In this document: in pieces, positions 51,614 to 60,047 of the stretch | How positions within the stretch are numbered: position 1 is the first letter of the stretch | Layout of the letters: each line of letters begins with the position of its first letter | Assembly: GCA_039028795.1 (NCBI GenBank) | Contig: JBCCHJ010000001.1 | Location: 1 to 64,000, forward strand | Source: Thermohalobaculum sp039028795 | Lineage (GTDB): Bacteria; Pseudomonadota; Alphaproteobacteria; Rhodobacterales; Rhodobacteraceae | Reading direction: 5' to 3' | Length of the DNA: 64,000 nucleotides | Notes under the pieces: generated by a model | Seen by the model: only the letters and a program-made list of their open reading frames with translations | What the model was told of the DNA's origin: nothing | The model's database searches: none | Made by a program: the position numbers and the translations under genes

Positions 51614-52619
51614 CGTCGTACACGACCTCCAGGCTGAGTTTGGGCATGGCATTTTTGCCGCGCATGTCTTCATCGGTGGCAGGTTCCAGGATGAAATCTG
51701 CACCGGTATCCTTGCCGTCAAACAGGGCTAACAGACCGTCCTGATCCAACGGTTCCGGATGGGTTGGCGGGGCCGCAGCGACGTTTTCGGCGAGTTCACC
51801 GAACAAAGCGCCCCATTGCGTCGAATCCGAACCGACGATTTCGTAAGATGCTGATTTCCGGCGTAAATCATCGTCTTGCGGGATGCTGGCCAGCACCGGA
51901 ATATCAACCGATTGCGCGAAAGCCTGGGCTTGTCCAGCACCGTCATCTTTGTTGATGACCATCCCCGCGACACCGACATTGCCGCCCAATCCGCGGAAGT
52001 ACTTCACGGCAGAGCAGACGTTGTTGGCGACATAAAGCGATTGCAGGTCGTTCGAGGCGACGACGATCACTTTCTGCGCCATGTCACGGGCGATGGGCAG
52101 TCCGAACCCGCCACAAACCACGTCGCCCAAGAAATCCAACAGGACATAGTCGAAGTCCCAGTCGTGGAAGCCCAGCTTTTCCAGCAGCTCGAAGCCATGG
52201 ATGATGCCGCGTCCGCCACAACCGCGACCGACCTCGGGGCCGCCAAGCTCCATCGCGAAGACACCGTTTCGCTTGAAGCAGACATCTCCGATTTTTACCT
52301 CTTCGCCGGCAAGCTTTTTGGCGGTCGAGGTTTCAATGATCGTCGGACAGGCTTTGCCACCGAATAAAAGGCTGGTGGTATCCGATTTCGGATCGCAGCC
52401 GATCAGCAGCACACGCTTGCCCTGTTCTGCCATCATGTGGCTGAGGTTCGCCAACGTGAAGGATTTGCCGATACCGCCCTTGCCGTAGATCGCAATGATC
52501 TGCGTTTCCTTGGTGACCTCTGTCGCAACCGGATCTGGGTCGATCGCGGCTTCGGCGCGCAGCCTGGCAAAACCGTTTTCGGTGATAATCGGTGCGTCTG
52601 AACCGTCAGGAGGAGTCAT
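51606..52619 (-). CDS. bchX: Chlorophyllide a reductase iron protein BchX
   Basis: A 337-residue NifH-like ATPase that feeds electrons to BchYZ. The P-loop GKGGIGKS is at 46-53. The 4Fe-4S ligands are Cys134 (GGPEVGRGCGGRG) and Cys169 (GDVVCGGFGLP), shared across the homodimer. Its start overlaps the bchC stop. The C-terminal extension past NifH length is normal for BchX. Confidence 0.97.
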   Translation of the reverse strand: MTPPDGSDAPIITENGFARLRAEAAIDPDPVATEVTKETQIIAIYGKGGIGKSFTLANLSHMMAEQGKRVLLIGCDPKSDTTSLLFGGKACPTIIETSTAKKLAGEEVKIGDVCFKRNGVFAMELGGPEVGRGCGGRGIIHGFELLEKLGFHDWDFDYVLLDFLGDVVCGGFGLPIARDMAQKVIVVASNDLQSLYVANNVCSAVKYFRGLGGNVGVAGMVINKDDGAGQAQAFAQSVDIPVLASIPQDDDLRRKSASYEIVGSDSTQWGALFGELAENVAAAPPTHPEPLDQDGLLALFDGKDTGADFILEPATDEDMRGKNAMPKLSLEVVYDDA

Positions 52620-53554
52620 GCGGTGCCTTCCCAGTCCAGTATCATCTTCAGGCAGGATGTGTCGGTGAACGCCGTCTCGTACGCTTTAGATGCGTCCGAA
52701 GCGGCAACCGTGTGAGTGATCAGATCATCCAGGCGCAGCTTGCCGGAATTCATCAGCGATGCGGTCGCGACCAGGTCTTCGCGGGTCCATTCTGCGGCGA
52801 TGCGCAGCCGGGCCTCTTTCATGAACGCCGGCGGGAACGCAAAGCTGACAGGATCAGGATAGAACCCAGCCAGGACGATCTCGCCGCCCTTGGCCAGCCG
52901 TCCAATCAGTGTGTTCAGAAGACTTGCATCGCCAGTCGCATCAAAGATGCATCCGTAATCGGTGCGCGAATCGGCGTCTGGATCCAGAACTTCATAGTCA
53001 TGGCTGCCGGCACGGCGGCTTGGATCGATCTCCCAAACCGTGGGCGCGCCGCCACGAAGGATGGCAAACCGTGCGATCAGACGTCCAAGGACACCGTGGC
53101 CGACGATCAGTTCAGGCAGATCTGCACCGGGAGCCGCAATGGCATGACGAGCGGTCGCTGCTAGTGCCAAAAGCGCACCTTCGGGACCGCAGCCCCTGTC
53201 CAGTCGGACAAGCCGTTTCGGATCGGTGACGATTGTTTGTGCGGACGCGCCAAACAGGCCCCTAATGTCGCCGAAGCAATTGGCACCAGGGATAAAAACC
53301 TTATCGCCCGGGCGCAGATTCGAGTTTGCACCAACCTCTGCAACTTCGCCCATCGCCTCGTATCCCGGAACCAGTGGATAGCCCATTCCCGGGAACGGCG
53401 GCATATCACCGGACCAGAGCAGTTTTTCAGTACCGGTTGAGATCCCTGAGACTTCAACGTTGACGACGGCGTCACTGGCATCCCCAGGAACAAGAGGCAC
53501 GGATTGGAGGGCGAGACCTTTGGGGCCTTGCAGCACAACAGCGTGTGTTTCCAT
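52616..53554 (-). CDS. bchC: Bacteriochlorophyllide a dehydrogenase BchC
   Basis: A 312-residue zinc-free MDR-type alcohol dehydrogenase that oxidises the 3-hydroxyethyl group late in bacteriochlorophyllide a synthesis. Recognised from METHAVVLQGPKGLALQSVP, GMGYPLVPGYEAMGEVAEVG, VGHGVLGRLIARFAI and IFDATGDASLLNTLI. The ATG at 53554 has GGGGGATAGGG in front; the frame to 53581 adds nine residues without homology. It heads the bchCXYZ-puf transcript from a PpsR-controlled promoter. Confidence 0.94.
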   Translation of the reverse strand: METHAVVLQGPKGLALQSVPLVPGDASDAVVNVEVSGISTGTEKLLWSGDMPPFPGMGYPLVPGYEAMGEVAEVGANSNLRPGDKVFIPGANCFGDIRGLFGASAQTIVTDPKRLVRLDRGCGPEGALLALAATARHAIAAPGADLPELIVGHGVLGRLIARFAILRGGAPTVWEIDPSRRAGSHDYEVLDPDADSRTDYGCIFDATGDASLLNTLIGRLAKGGEIVLAGFYPDPVSFAFPPAFMKEARLRIAAEWTREDLVATASLMNSGKLRLDDLITHTVAASDASKAYETAFTDTSCLKMILDWEGTA

Positions 53555-53613
53555 CCCTATCCCCCTGTTTTGTCTTTTCACAGCCGAGGCTGTCTGGTGC
53601 AGGAGATGCTGAC

Positions 53614-53657
53614 TGTCAGAGTAAGTTTACGAAAAATAATGTCAATCAAAATAGACA
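53614..53657 (-). promoter_or_regulatory. PpsR operator pair upstream of bchC
   Basis: A perfect TGT-N12-ACA box (53640-53657) and a one-mismatch box (TGT-N12-ACG, 53614-53631) are separated by 8 bases, the classic PpsR/CrtJ arrangement. A TTGACA -35-like element on the minus strand overlaps the perfect box. This pair should repress bchCXYZ and read-through into puf in oxygen. Confidence 0.85.
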
Positions 53658-53667
53658 ATAATTCTGT

Positions 53668-54807
53668 TCAGCCAGGTTTACACGCGCTGACAACGCTGGT
53701 CAGAAATGGTCGACGGGTCGGGTGATGGCGAATCTGCGTGAATCCGGCTTCGTGCAACAGTTCCGAATGTCGGGCGGGGCTACGAGGGCGTCCGGTGGTC
53801 ATTGCAAGGGTATAGAAGCCGAAATAGGCATCTCCGGCCCGATTTGGCGCAGTTCCACCGGACATGGGTTCCGAGATGATTAGCCGTCCCCCGGAAGGCA
53901 ATGCCTTGTGGACCCGAGTCAGTAAGCGGAAGACTGTATCATCGTCGTGATCATAGAGGACGCGGATCAAGCTGACTGAATCGCCGGTCACCGTCAGGTC
54001 GTCTGAAAGAAAGCTGCCGCCCGTCATTGCGATTCGCGAAGACTGGTCCGGCTTTGACCGGGCAGCGTCGATCACCTGGGGCAGATCGAAAAGATGAAGC
54101 TCCAAGTTGCGATATCGCGCCGCGACATGATTCAGAAAGGTCCCAGTGCCGCCACCAATATCGGTCAAAGCCGTCAGATCTTTCAGAGAGATCGCATCCA
54201 GCGTTTCTTCAGCGACCAGATGCTGTGATGTCGACATCAAGGCCGAATAAGTGGCGACGGTGTCGGGATCAGCAGCCGTTGAGGCGCCCCGGACATAGGG
54301 CCAGAACTGCGACAGTTCCGGTTGAGTTTCCCCTTTCAGCAAGGCGACCGGGTCAGCCATGTCACGATAGAAGGTTTTGTGATGGAGGATCATGTCCTCA
54401 AGGCCCGGCACACCCAAAATAGCTGCACCGAGACGGCCCTGCCGATATGTCCCGTCGCGGCGGCGCACCAGAAGCCCTATCGCGGCGGCGGCCTGGCAGA
54501 GGGTTTCCATCCGCGCTTCAGGCAGGCCGTGTCGAGCGCCCAGGGCCCTGGCAGTCATCGGATGAGTCTGCACCGAATGCAATACGCCGAGTTCAGTGCA
54601 AGCCAGGAGTGTCTGTGAATAGACGAAGCCTGCGACCACATCGTAAATCTTTGCCGCGTCTTGCTTTACGAAGATACGGGTTAGGCGAAAAGATGCCGCC
54701 CAGCGTTGAAAATCCGCTGACGCGATCTTGTTCAGCCGCCAGGCGTGGATCCGATCAACCAGACGGCGCACCGGCCCTGGTGGGCTGGATTGGCCGATAT
54801 AGGTCAT
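53668..54807 (-). CDS. crtF: Hydroxyneurosporene O-methyltransferase CrtF
   Basis: A 379-residue SAM-dependent methyltransferase that methylates the 1-hydroxy group of carotenoids to give methoxy-carotenoids. An N-terminal dimerisation domain (about 60-160) precedes the SAM motif LTDIGGGTGTFLNHVAA (about 216-232). LIRVLYDHDDDTVFRLL and RLIISEPMSGG follow. It starts 7 bases after crtE ends. Together with CrtC and CrtD it completes the spheroidene route. Confidence 0.92.
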   Translation of the reverse strand: MTYIGQSSPPGPVRRLVDRIHAWRLNKIASADFQRWAASFRLTRIFVKQDAAKIYDVVAGFVYSQTLLACTELGVLHSVQTHPMTARALGARHGLPEARMETLCQAAAAIGLLVRRRDGTYRQGRLGAAILGVPGLEDMILHHKTFYRDMADPVALLKGETQPELSQFWPYVRGASTAADPDTVATYSALMSTSQHLVAEETLDAISLKDLTALTDIGGGTGTFLNHVAARYRNLELHLFDLPQVIDAARSKPDQSSRIAMTGGSFLSDDLTVTGDSVSLIRVLYDHDDDTVFRLLTRVHKALPSGGRLIISEPMSGGTAPNRAGDAYFGFYTLAMTTGRPRSPARHSELLHEAGFTQIRHHPTRRPFLTSVVSACKPG

Positions 54808-54814
54808 CGCAGGC

Positions 54815-55684
54815 TCAGACCGTGTGCGGTTGATAGGCCAGCGGCATCAGTCGGTCGGCCTGTTTGCGGACCAACGCGCACAGCGCAGCTTCACCGGGGC
54901 AGGCGGGGATCGATGTGATCGCCGCAGACAACGAGTCGTTCAGCTTTTTCACAGCGCCCTCGATACCGTACTCAGTCACGGCATTCGGTCGATCGTGGAC
55001 CGCGTCCTGCCCCGCCGGTTTTCCCAGTTCTTCTTCGTCCAGAAGGGCATCGCGCAGGTCATCAGCAACCTGATAGGCTTCGCCAATTCGGCTGCCCAAT
55101 TCGTCCCATTCCGCAGCGTCAGCGCCGGCTGCAACAGCCCCCATACGCGTGGCGGCGGTAAACAGCGCGCCGGTTTTTGCCCGGTGATATGCTGCCAGGT
55201 CTACTTCAGCTTCGCTTTCCCAGGCCTGGCCGGCGCAGATGCCGTGAGGTGAGCCGGTTGAAGAGGCCAAGACCTGGATCAGTCCGGCAGCGCGGGCGCA
55301 GTCTTCAGAAGCGGTCTGTGCCAGCGACTCGAAGGCTGAAATGATCAGCGTGTCACCGACAAGAACGGCGATCTCTTCCCCGAAAGCGCGATGCACAGAA
55401 GGCTTGCCGCGGCGGATATCGGCATCGTCAAAGCATGGCAGATCGTCGTGGACCAGACTGGCGCAATGCATCAATTCCAACGAGGCAGCCCCGGCAGAAC
55501 TAAGCGCTGGTCGATCATCGCCGCAGGCCAAAGCCACCGAAAGACACAGCATCGGGCGCACTCGGGCGCCGCCCGGCAATACTGCATATTCCAGGGCCGC
55601 TGCTAGTTTCGGAGGCGCAGGCCGTCGTTGCGCACGCCGCAGTGCGCCTTTGACGGACTTTTCGATGCGGTCCTGTGGCGACAT
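54815..55684 (-). CDS. crtE: Geranylgeranyl diphosphate synthase CrtE
   Basis: A 289-residue prenyl diphosphate synthase that supplies C20 precursor for carotenoids and for the bacteriochlorophyll tail. The first Asp-rich motif is HDDLPCFDDADIRRGKPSVH, and the second is VADDLRDALLDEEELGKPAG. GGARVRPMLCLSVALACG is also typical. It is divergent from crtD across two perfect PpsR boxes. Confidence 0.94.
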   Translation of the reverse strand: MSPQDRIEKSVKGALRRAQRRPAPPKLAAALEYAVLPGGARVRPMLCLSVALACGDDRPALSSAGAASLELMHCASLVHDDLPCFDDADIRRGKPSVHRAFGEEIAVLVGDTLIISAFESLAQTASEDCARAAGLIQVLASSTGSPHGICAGQAWESEAEVDLAAYHRAKTGALFTAATRMGAVAAGADAAEWDELGSRIGEAYQVADDLRDALLDEEELGKPAGQDAVHDRPNAVTEYGIEGAVKKLNDSLSAAITSIPACPGEAALCALVRKQADRLMPLAYQPHTV

Positions 55685-55700
55685 GGCGGGCTCCCTTGAG

Positions 55701-55744
55701 TGTCATATTAAACAGACAATCTATTTTGTACATTAAAGTGGACA
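55701..55744. promoter_or_regulatory. Two perfect PpsR boxes in the crtE/crtD divergent promoter
   Basis: TGT-N12-ACA occurs at 55701-55718 and again at 55727-55744, 8 bases apart, with no mismatches. This is the strongest operator in the window and should control crtEF leftward and crtDC rightward. Confidence 0.9.
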
Positions 55745-55791
55745 CATTGATGGCGCCATGTCAACATCGCTTGACTTGAGATGAGGCCTGG

Positions 55792-57375
55792 ATGCTGAAG
55801 CAAAATCCTGACAGCAAGATCCTGGTGATCGGTGCAGGGGTCGGCGGGCTTTCAGCCGCGCTTCGTCTGGCGGCGGCCGGTCGAGACGTCTTGGTGGTCG
55901 AAAAGTCAGCTGCACCCGGAGGCAAGCTGCGATCCGTGCCCAGCGCCGCAGGGCCCGTAGACACCGGCCCGACTGTTTTGACCATGTTGCCGGTCTTCGA
56001 AGAGATCTTTGCCCAAGCGGGCGAGCAGATAACTGACCATCTGTCGATCAGTCAGGAAGAGACGCTGGCCCGGCATTGGTGGCCAGATGGAACGACGCTG
56101 GATCTCTTCGCGGACCGGGAGGCCAGTGCCGAGGCGGTGAGAGAGTTTGCCGGCGCAAAGGCTGAAGACGAGTTTCGGAATTTCTGCGCGACAACGGCGC
56201 GATTGTTCCAGGCGTTTGAAAAACCGGTGATGCAATCAGAGAAACCGAACCTTGGGCGCATTATTGCGGCAACATTGGCCCGACCAGACCTGATATCGCA
56301 TTTGCGCCCGGGCAGGACACTATGGAAGGCGTTGTCCCGGCAGTTCAGCGATCACCGGCTGCGTCAGTTGTTCGCGCGATATGCGACCTATGTCGGTGGT
56401 TCTCCGTTTCTGACCCCGGCGTTGATAAGTTTGATCTGGCATGCAGAGGCATCCGGTGTCTGGACCGTGGGCGGCGGTATGGCCAAGCTTGCAAAGGCTT
56501 TCGAAGCGGTCGCATGCCGTCATGGCGCGCACTTTCAATACGATGATGGCGCAGACCGAATTGAGCGTAACCCGGACGGCACGTTCCACGTGCACATGCA
56601 ATCAGCGGCCCATCATCACGTGCGAACCGTGTTATTCAACGGCGATCCTGCAGCCTTGGCAAATGGGCACTTGGGACCGGACGTTGTCGCAGCGGTTAAA
56701 GCCCGCCATGTGGAAAAGCGGGCGCTATCCGCTTGGGTCTGGGCCTTTGCGGCAGAGCCGACAGGGCGTGCGCTTGCGCATCACAATGTCTTCTTTAACA
56801 CGCAGTACCGCCGAGAGTTCCAGGCCATCGATACTGGGATAATGCCCGATGATTCAGCGCTTTATGTTTGTGCGCAGGATCGACAGAACGGGTTTGCACC
56901 TGACGGACCCGAGCGCTTTGAAATCATCATCAACGGTGCACCTGTTGCACCGGACAGCCGTGAAATCCCCGAGGAGTACCAGCAATGTCTGATACACACC
57001 TTCACGACATTGGCCGCGCGGGGTCTGCATTTCGATCAGATACCCGGGCGCGCGGCGCTGTCGACACCGCACGACTTCGCACGACGGTTTCCCGGGTCGG
57101 GCGGCTCCCTTTACGGGCAGAGCCCGCATGGGATGATGGCCAGCTTCCGACGCCCGGTGGTGCGGTCCAGGATACCGGGCCTTTATCTAGCCGGGGGCGG
57201 GGTGCACCCAGGGGCGGGTTTGCCGATGGCGGCTACCTCCGGCAGGCTCGCGGCCGAGGCGATCTTGAAGGACCTTGCTTTGACCTCGCGGTCCCGCCGG
57301 ACGGTTACGCATGGTGGTATGTCGACGGACTTTCAGACTGTGGGCGCTACGGCGTCTCGATCATCGGTTTCATAG
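55792..57375 (+). CDS. crtD: Methoxyneurosporene (carotenoid 3,4-) dehydrogenase CrtD
   Basis: A 527-residue CrtI-family flavoprotein that inserts the 3,4 double bond. The N-terminal ILVIGAGVGGLSAALRLAAA binds FAD. PGLYLAGGGVHPGAGLPMAA near 462-481 is the C-terminal FAD segment. Family similarity ends near EAILKDLA (about residue 495); the last 30 residues (RSRRTVTHGGMSTDF...) look like an extension produced by read-through over the crtC N-terminal region, which lies in the -1 frame. Confidence 0.93.
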   Translation: MLKQNPDSKILVIGAGVGGLSAALRLAAAGRDVLVVEKSAAPGGKLRSVPSAAGPVDTGPTVLTMLPVFEEIFAQAGEQITDHLSISQEETLARHWWPDGTTLDLFADREASAEAVREFAGAKAEDEFRNFCATTARLFQAFEKPVMQSEKPNLGRIIAATLARPDLISHLRPGRTLWKALSRQFSDHRLRQLFARYATYVGGSPFLTPALISLIWHAEASGVWTVGGGMAKLAKAFEAVACRHGAHFQYDDGADRIERNPDGTFHVHMQSAAHHHVRTVLFNGDPAALANGHLGPDVVAAVKARHVEKRALSAWVWAFAAEPTGRALAHHNVFFNTQYRREFQAIDTGIMPDDSALYVCAQDRQNGFAPDGPERFEIIINGAPVAPDSREIPEEYQQCLIHTFTTLAARGLHFDQIPGRAALSTPHDFARRFPGSGGSLYGQSPHGMMASFRRPVVRSRIPGLYLAGGGVHPGAGLPMAATSGRLAAEAILKDLALTSRSRRTVTHGGMSTDFQTVGATASRSSVS

Positions 57376-58211
57376 GTTCGGTCTTTTCGCCATGGTATCG
57401 CTGGTATGGTCGGCGCCGCCCGCATGACCATGTCTGCATCAATGTAGCACTTTATGGCCCTGGTGGCCGCTTCACCATGACGGAGCGGGGCGAAGACGCC
57501 TTGGTCCAGTCACCACATCGTTTTCAGGTGGGCCCGTCATCCATGGAATGGCGGGACGGCATGTTGGTGATCGATGTCGACGAGATATCGAATCCGATTA
57601 TCAGCCGTTTGAAAGGGCAGATTCGGTTGCACCCTGCGGGTATCACAGCGATCGAGATGCCTTTGAAGGCCGATGGCACGCATATCTGGCGGCCGTTTGC
57701 GCCCACCGCGCGAATCGAGGTCGACCTGAACCGGTCCCATTGGCGTTGGTCTGGTCACGGCTATTTCGATGCGAATTTCGGAACCCGGGCGTTGGAGGAC
57801 GATTTCAGCTATTGGACATGGGGACGGTATCCAGTGGCCGATGGGACGATGGCATTTTATGACGCTGACCGGCGGGATGGAACGACGCTGGCCACCGGTA
57901 TTCATTTCGGGCGCAATGGCACAGCCGAGGTCATCGAGACGCCGCCGCCTAAAACGCGCTTTGCCCGGAACCTATGGATGGTGCGCCGCGAAACGCGGGC
58001 AGATCCAGGCTATACGCCGCGCGAGGTTACGCCGATGCTGCATGCGCCGTTCTATGCAAGGGCTGCCGTCCGAACGCAGATCGATGGAAATGAAACCGTC
58101 GGGGTGCACGAAGCGCTGGACCTGGACCGATTTGCATCACCTTTACTGAAGCCAATGCTTGCTGTCCGGGTGCCCCGCGTGCCTGATTGGGCGGCGTTTG
58201 CACGCAGCTAA
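57270..58211 (+). CDS. crtC: Hydroxyneurosporene synthase CrtC, no canonical start visible
   Basis: CrtC hydrates the end group of neurosporene or lycopene. Similarity begins at GPCFDLAVPPDGYAWWYVDG (57270), runs through GFIGSVFSPWYRWYGRR and HVCINVALYGPGGRFTM, and ends at 58211; about 314 residues are conserved. The frame is open from an ATG at 56985, deep inside crtD. Between that codon and the ATG at about 57477 it has no ATG, GTG, TTG or CTG. In homologues that begin near MIGFIG the matching codon here is ATC (57360). Initiation may be at ATC, may come from a -1 shift out of crtD, or the reading may hide an indel. Confidence 0.85.
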   Translation, partial: GPCFDLAVPPDGYAWWYVDGLSDCGRYGVSIIGFIGSVFSPWYRWYGRRRPHDHVCINVALYGPGGRFTMTERGEDALVQSPHRFQVGPSSMEWRDGMLVIDVDEISNPIISRLKGQIRLHPAGITAIEMPLKADGTHIWRPFAPTARIEVDLNRSHWRWSGHGYFDANFGTRALEDDFSYWTWGRYPVADGTMAFYDADRRDGTTLATGIHFGRNGTAEVIETPPPKTRFARNLWMVRRETRADPGYTPREVTPMLHAPFYARAAVRTQIDGNETVGVHEALDLDRFASPLLKPMLAVRVPRVPDWAAFARS

Positions 58212-58269
58212 ACCGATTTTCCTTTCTCTAATAGCCGACTACGCAGTCGTAGTCGGGAAGGGACTGCCT

Positions 58270-59514
58270 ATGAACTTACTGAAGACCATCATGATCCCCC
58301 TGGTCTGTGCCGCGTGGGCAAATCTGACCGCGCAGGCTCAATCCAATCTGATGATTAAAGAGCTTTGGCAAATCCAGGGAACACCGCTGGGAACCGAGAG
58401 GGCTTTGGATCCATATCTGGCGCTGACGCAATCGCGGTTGTTTATCAGCGGATCGATCGAGATTGATCGCAACCGTCGGCAAGTGATCCAGGTCTTCGAT
58501 GGTCAAACCGGGAGTTATGTGCAGACAATTGAAGATCCTACCGGGACCGTCTTTGCCGGGCTGGGCGATGTGCTGGCAGCAAACGAAGAATTCCTGGTCA
58601 CATCCACATATCGCGGTGCAACTGCCGGTTCGGGGTCACTTCAGGTATTCGATACAGCGACCGGAGAACACCTGCGTACCATCGAAAACCCACGCGCCGG
58701 TGACAGCAGCTTCTTTGGCCAACTGCCGATCGCTATCACCGGGTCCAGGGCAATGGCTGGGATCGCCCTATCCGATGACAATCAAAGCACCGTCTGGATC
58801 TTCGATCTGGCAACTGGAGACGTCGTGCTGACGATCGACGAGCCAGACGATGAAGGTGGTTTCCTCTCGAATGCGGAACGTACGATTTTCGGGTTTGGCA
58901 AAGCGTTAAGCTCGACCCATGCCTTGATCAGTGCGCGGCAGAAAAGCCTGGGTGATCTGCGTGGTGTCGGAGCAGCTTTTTTGTTCGATGCCAAGACCGG
59001 AGACCTGCTGCAGACGTTCCGGCCAGAAGACCCGCAAGTCGATATGTTCTTTGGCACCAAGGTTGCACTGACCGATTCGATGGCCTTTGTCGAAGGGTCA
59101 CGAAATGCCGGGCCAATGGATTGGCCGATAAGAGAGATTTCTGCCTACGATCTGCAAACTGGTGCGTTGAAGTATCGTCTGCAAGACCCATACGTTCCCC
59201 AAACGGCCGAGGCGGTCGTCGCGGGCCAACAGGGGTCTGGGTTTGGCTTTGACTTCGTTATCTCTAACGGATTGCTGATCGTCGGGATGCCTGATCTGAC
59301 TCTATCGGGCAAACGAGGTGTCGGCGGGTTTCAAATCTACGATGCCAATACAGGTGAGCGTCTCATGTCCTATGAACATGCGGCAGGGACACAGAATGAA
59401 AATCTAGGGTATGCTTTGGTGGCAAACGGGACAAGATTTGGCATTGTTTCGACGCCCGAGGTCGCGTCGTTCCGTAAAGTCACCCGTTTCATTATGTACG
59501 AGTTGGAACGTTGA
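58270..59514 (+). CDS. Secreted beta-propeller-like repeat protein
   Basis: A 414-residue protein with a Sec signal peptide (MNLLKTIMIPLVCAAWANL, cleavage after AQAQ). Repeats of about 60-70 residues carry FDGQTGSYVQTI, FDTATGEHLRTI, FDLATGDVVLTI, FDAKTGDLLQTF, YDLQTGALKYRL and YDANTGERLMSY, the YD..TG..L pattern of FG-GAP/PQQ-like propellers. A periplasmic or outer-surface location is expected. The ATG at 58270 has GGGAAGGGA upstream; the frame to 58159 lies in crtC. It is not a known photosynthesis gene, although it sits directly after crtC. Confidence 0.75.
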   Translation: MNLLKTIMIPLVCAAWANLTAQAQSNLMIKELWQIQGTPLGTERALDPYLALTQSRLFISGSIEIDRNRRQVIQVFDGQTGSYVQTIEDPTGTVFAGLGDVLAANEEFLVTSTYRGATAGSGSLQVFDTATGEHLRTIENPRAGDSSFFGQLPIAITGSRAMAGIALSDDNQSTVWIFDLATGDVVLTIDEPDDEGGFLSNAERTIFGFGKALSSTHALISARQKSLGDLRGVGAAFLFDAKTGDLLQTFRPEDPQVDMFFGTKVALTDSMAFVEGSRNAGPMDWPIREISAYDLQTGALKYRLQDPYVPQTAEAVVAGQQGSGFGFDFVISNGLLIVGMPDLTLSGKRGVGGFQIYDANTGERLMSYEHAAGTQNENLGYALVANGTRFGIVSTPEVASFRKVTRFIMYELER

Positions 59515-59570
59515 ACAGGGTCTCATAATCCGCTGCACAAGGGCACTCTTCGCCGTCGATCATCCTGCAA

Positions 59571-60047
59571 TCACTTGCCCATTATAACAGGCTCCACATC
59601 CGGGTTCATCCGCCACATGGCCACATTCAGCGCCGTTGCGATGGTGCACCAGATTAGGTAGGGCACGAACAGCAGGCCCGCAATCGTGCTGAGTTGAAAG
59701 AACGCCAGCATCGTGGCGCCAACCGCCAGCCACAACGCACCGACAACAATTATCGCGGCCCCAAATCTCCTCAATCCGAAGAACACCGGCGACCAAACTG
59801 TGTTCAGTGCAATCTGAAGGCCCCAAAGCGCCAGCCCGACGCCGCTGCCTTCGATCGGGGCAACAATTGCAGCCGCCGCAGACATGGCCAGATACAATGT
59901 CGTCCACGCCACTGGGAAAACCCAATTTGGCGGCGTCCACGAGGGCCTGTTCAGCGTTAGATACCATGGTCCTGGAGGGAAAGCGGCACCAGTCGAGCCT
60001 GCAGCGCCGCAGGCCGCAAAACAGATCAGGAAAACCCAAATATCCAT
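59571..60047 (-). CDS. tspO: TspO/MBR family tryptophan-rich sensory protein
   Basis: A 158-residue, five-helix membrane protein. PPGPWYLTLNRPSWTPPNWVF, the Trp-rich WSPVFFGLRRFGAAIIVV and the final LNVAMWRMNPD are typical. In Rhodobacter TspO binds tetrapyrroles and tempers photosynthesis gene expression in oxygen. Its ATG shares a base with the crtB stop, so it is the third gene of crtI-crtB-tspO. An ATG further upstream in another frame (60081) is a shadow. Confidence 0.93.
   Translation of the reverse strand: MDIWVFLICFAACGAAGSTGAAFPPGPWYLTLNRPSWTPPNWVFPVAWTTLYLAMSAAAAIVAPIEGSGVGLALWGLQIALNTVWSPVFFGLRRFGAAIIVVGALWLAVGATMLAFFQLSTIAGLLFVPYLIWCTIATALNVAMWRMNPDVEPVIMGK

Noticed and set aside
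51455..51721. Longer 88-codon version of the bchX-bchY small ORF
   Set aside because: The extra N-terminal part lies entirely within the conserved end of bchX; only the part from 51613 is credible.
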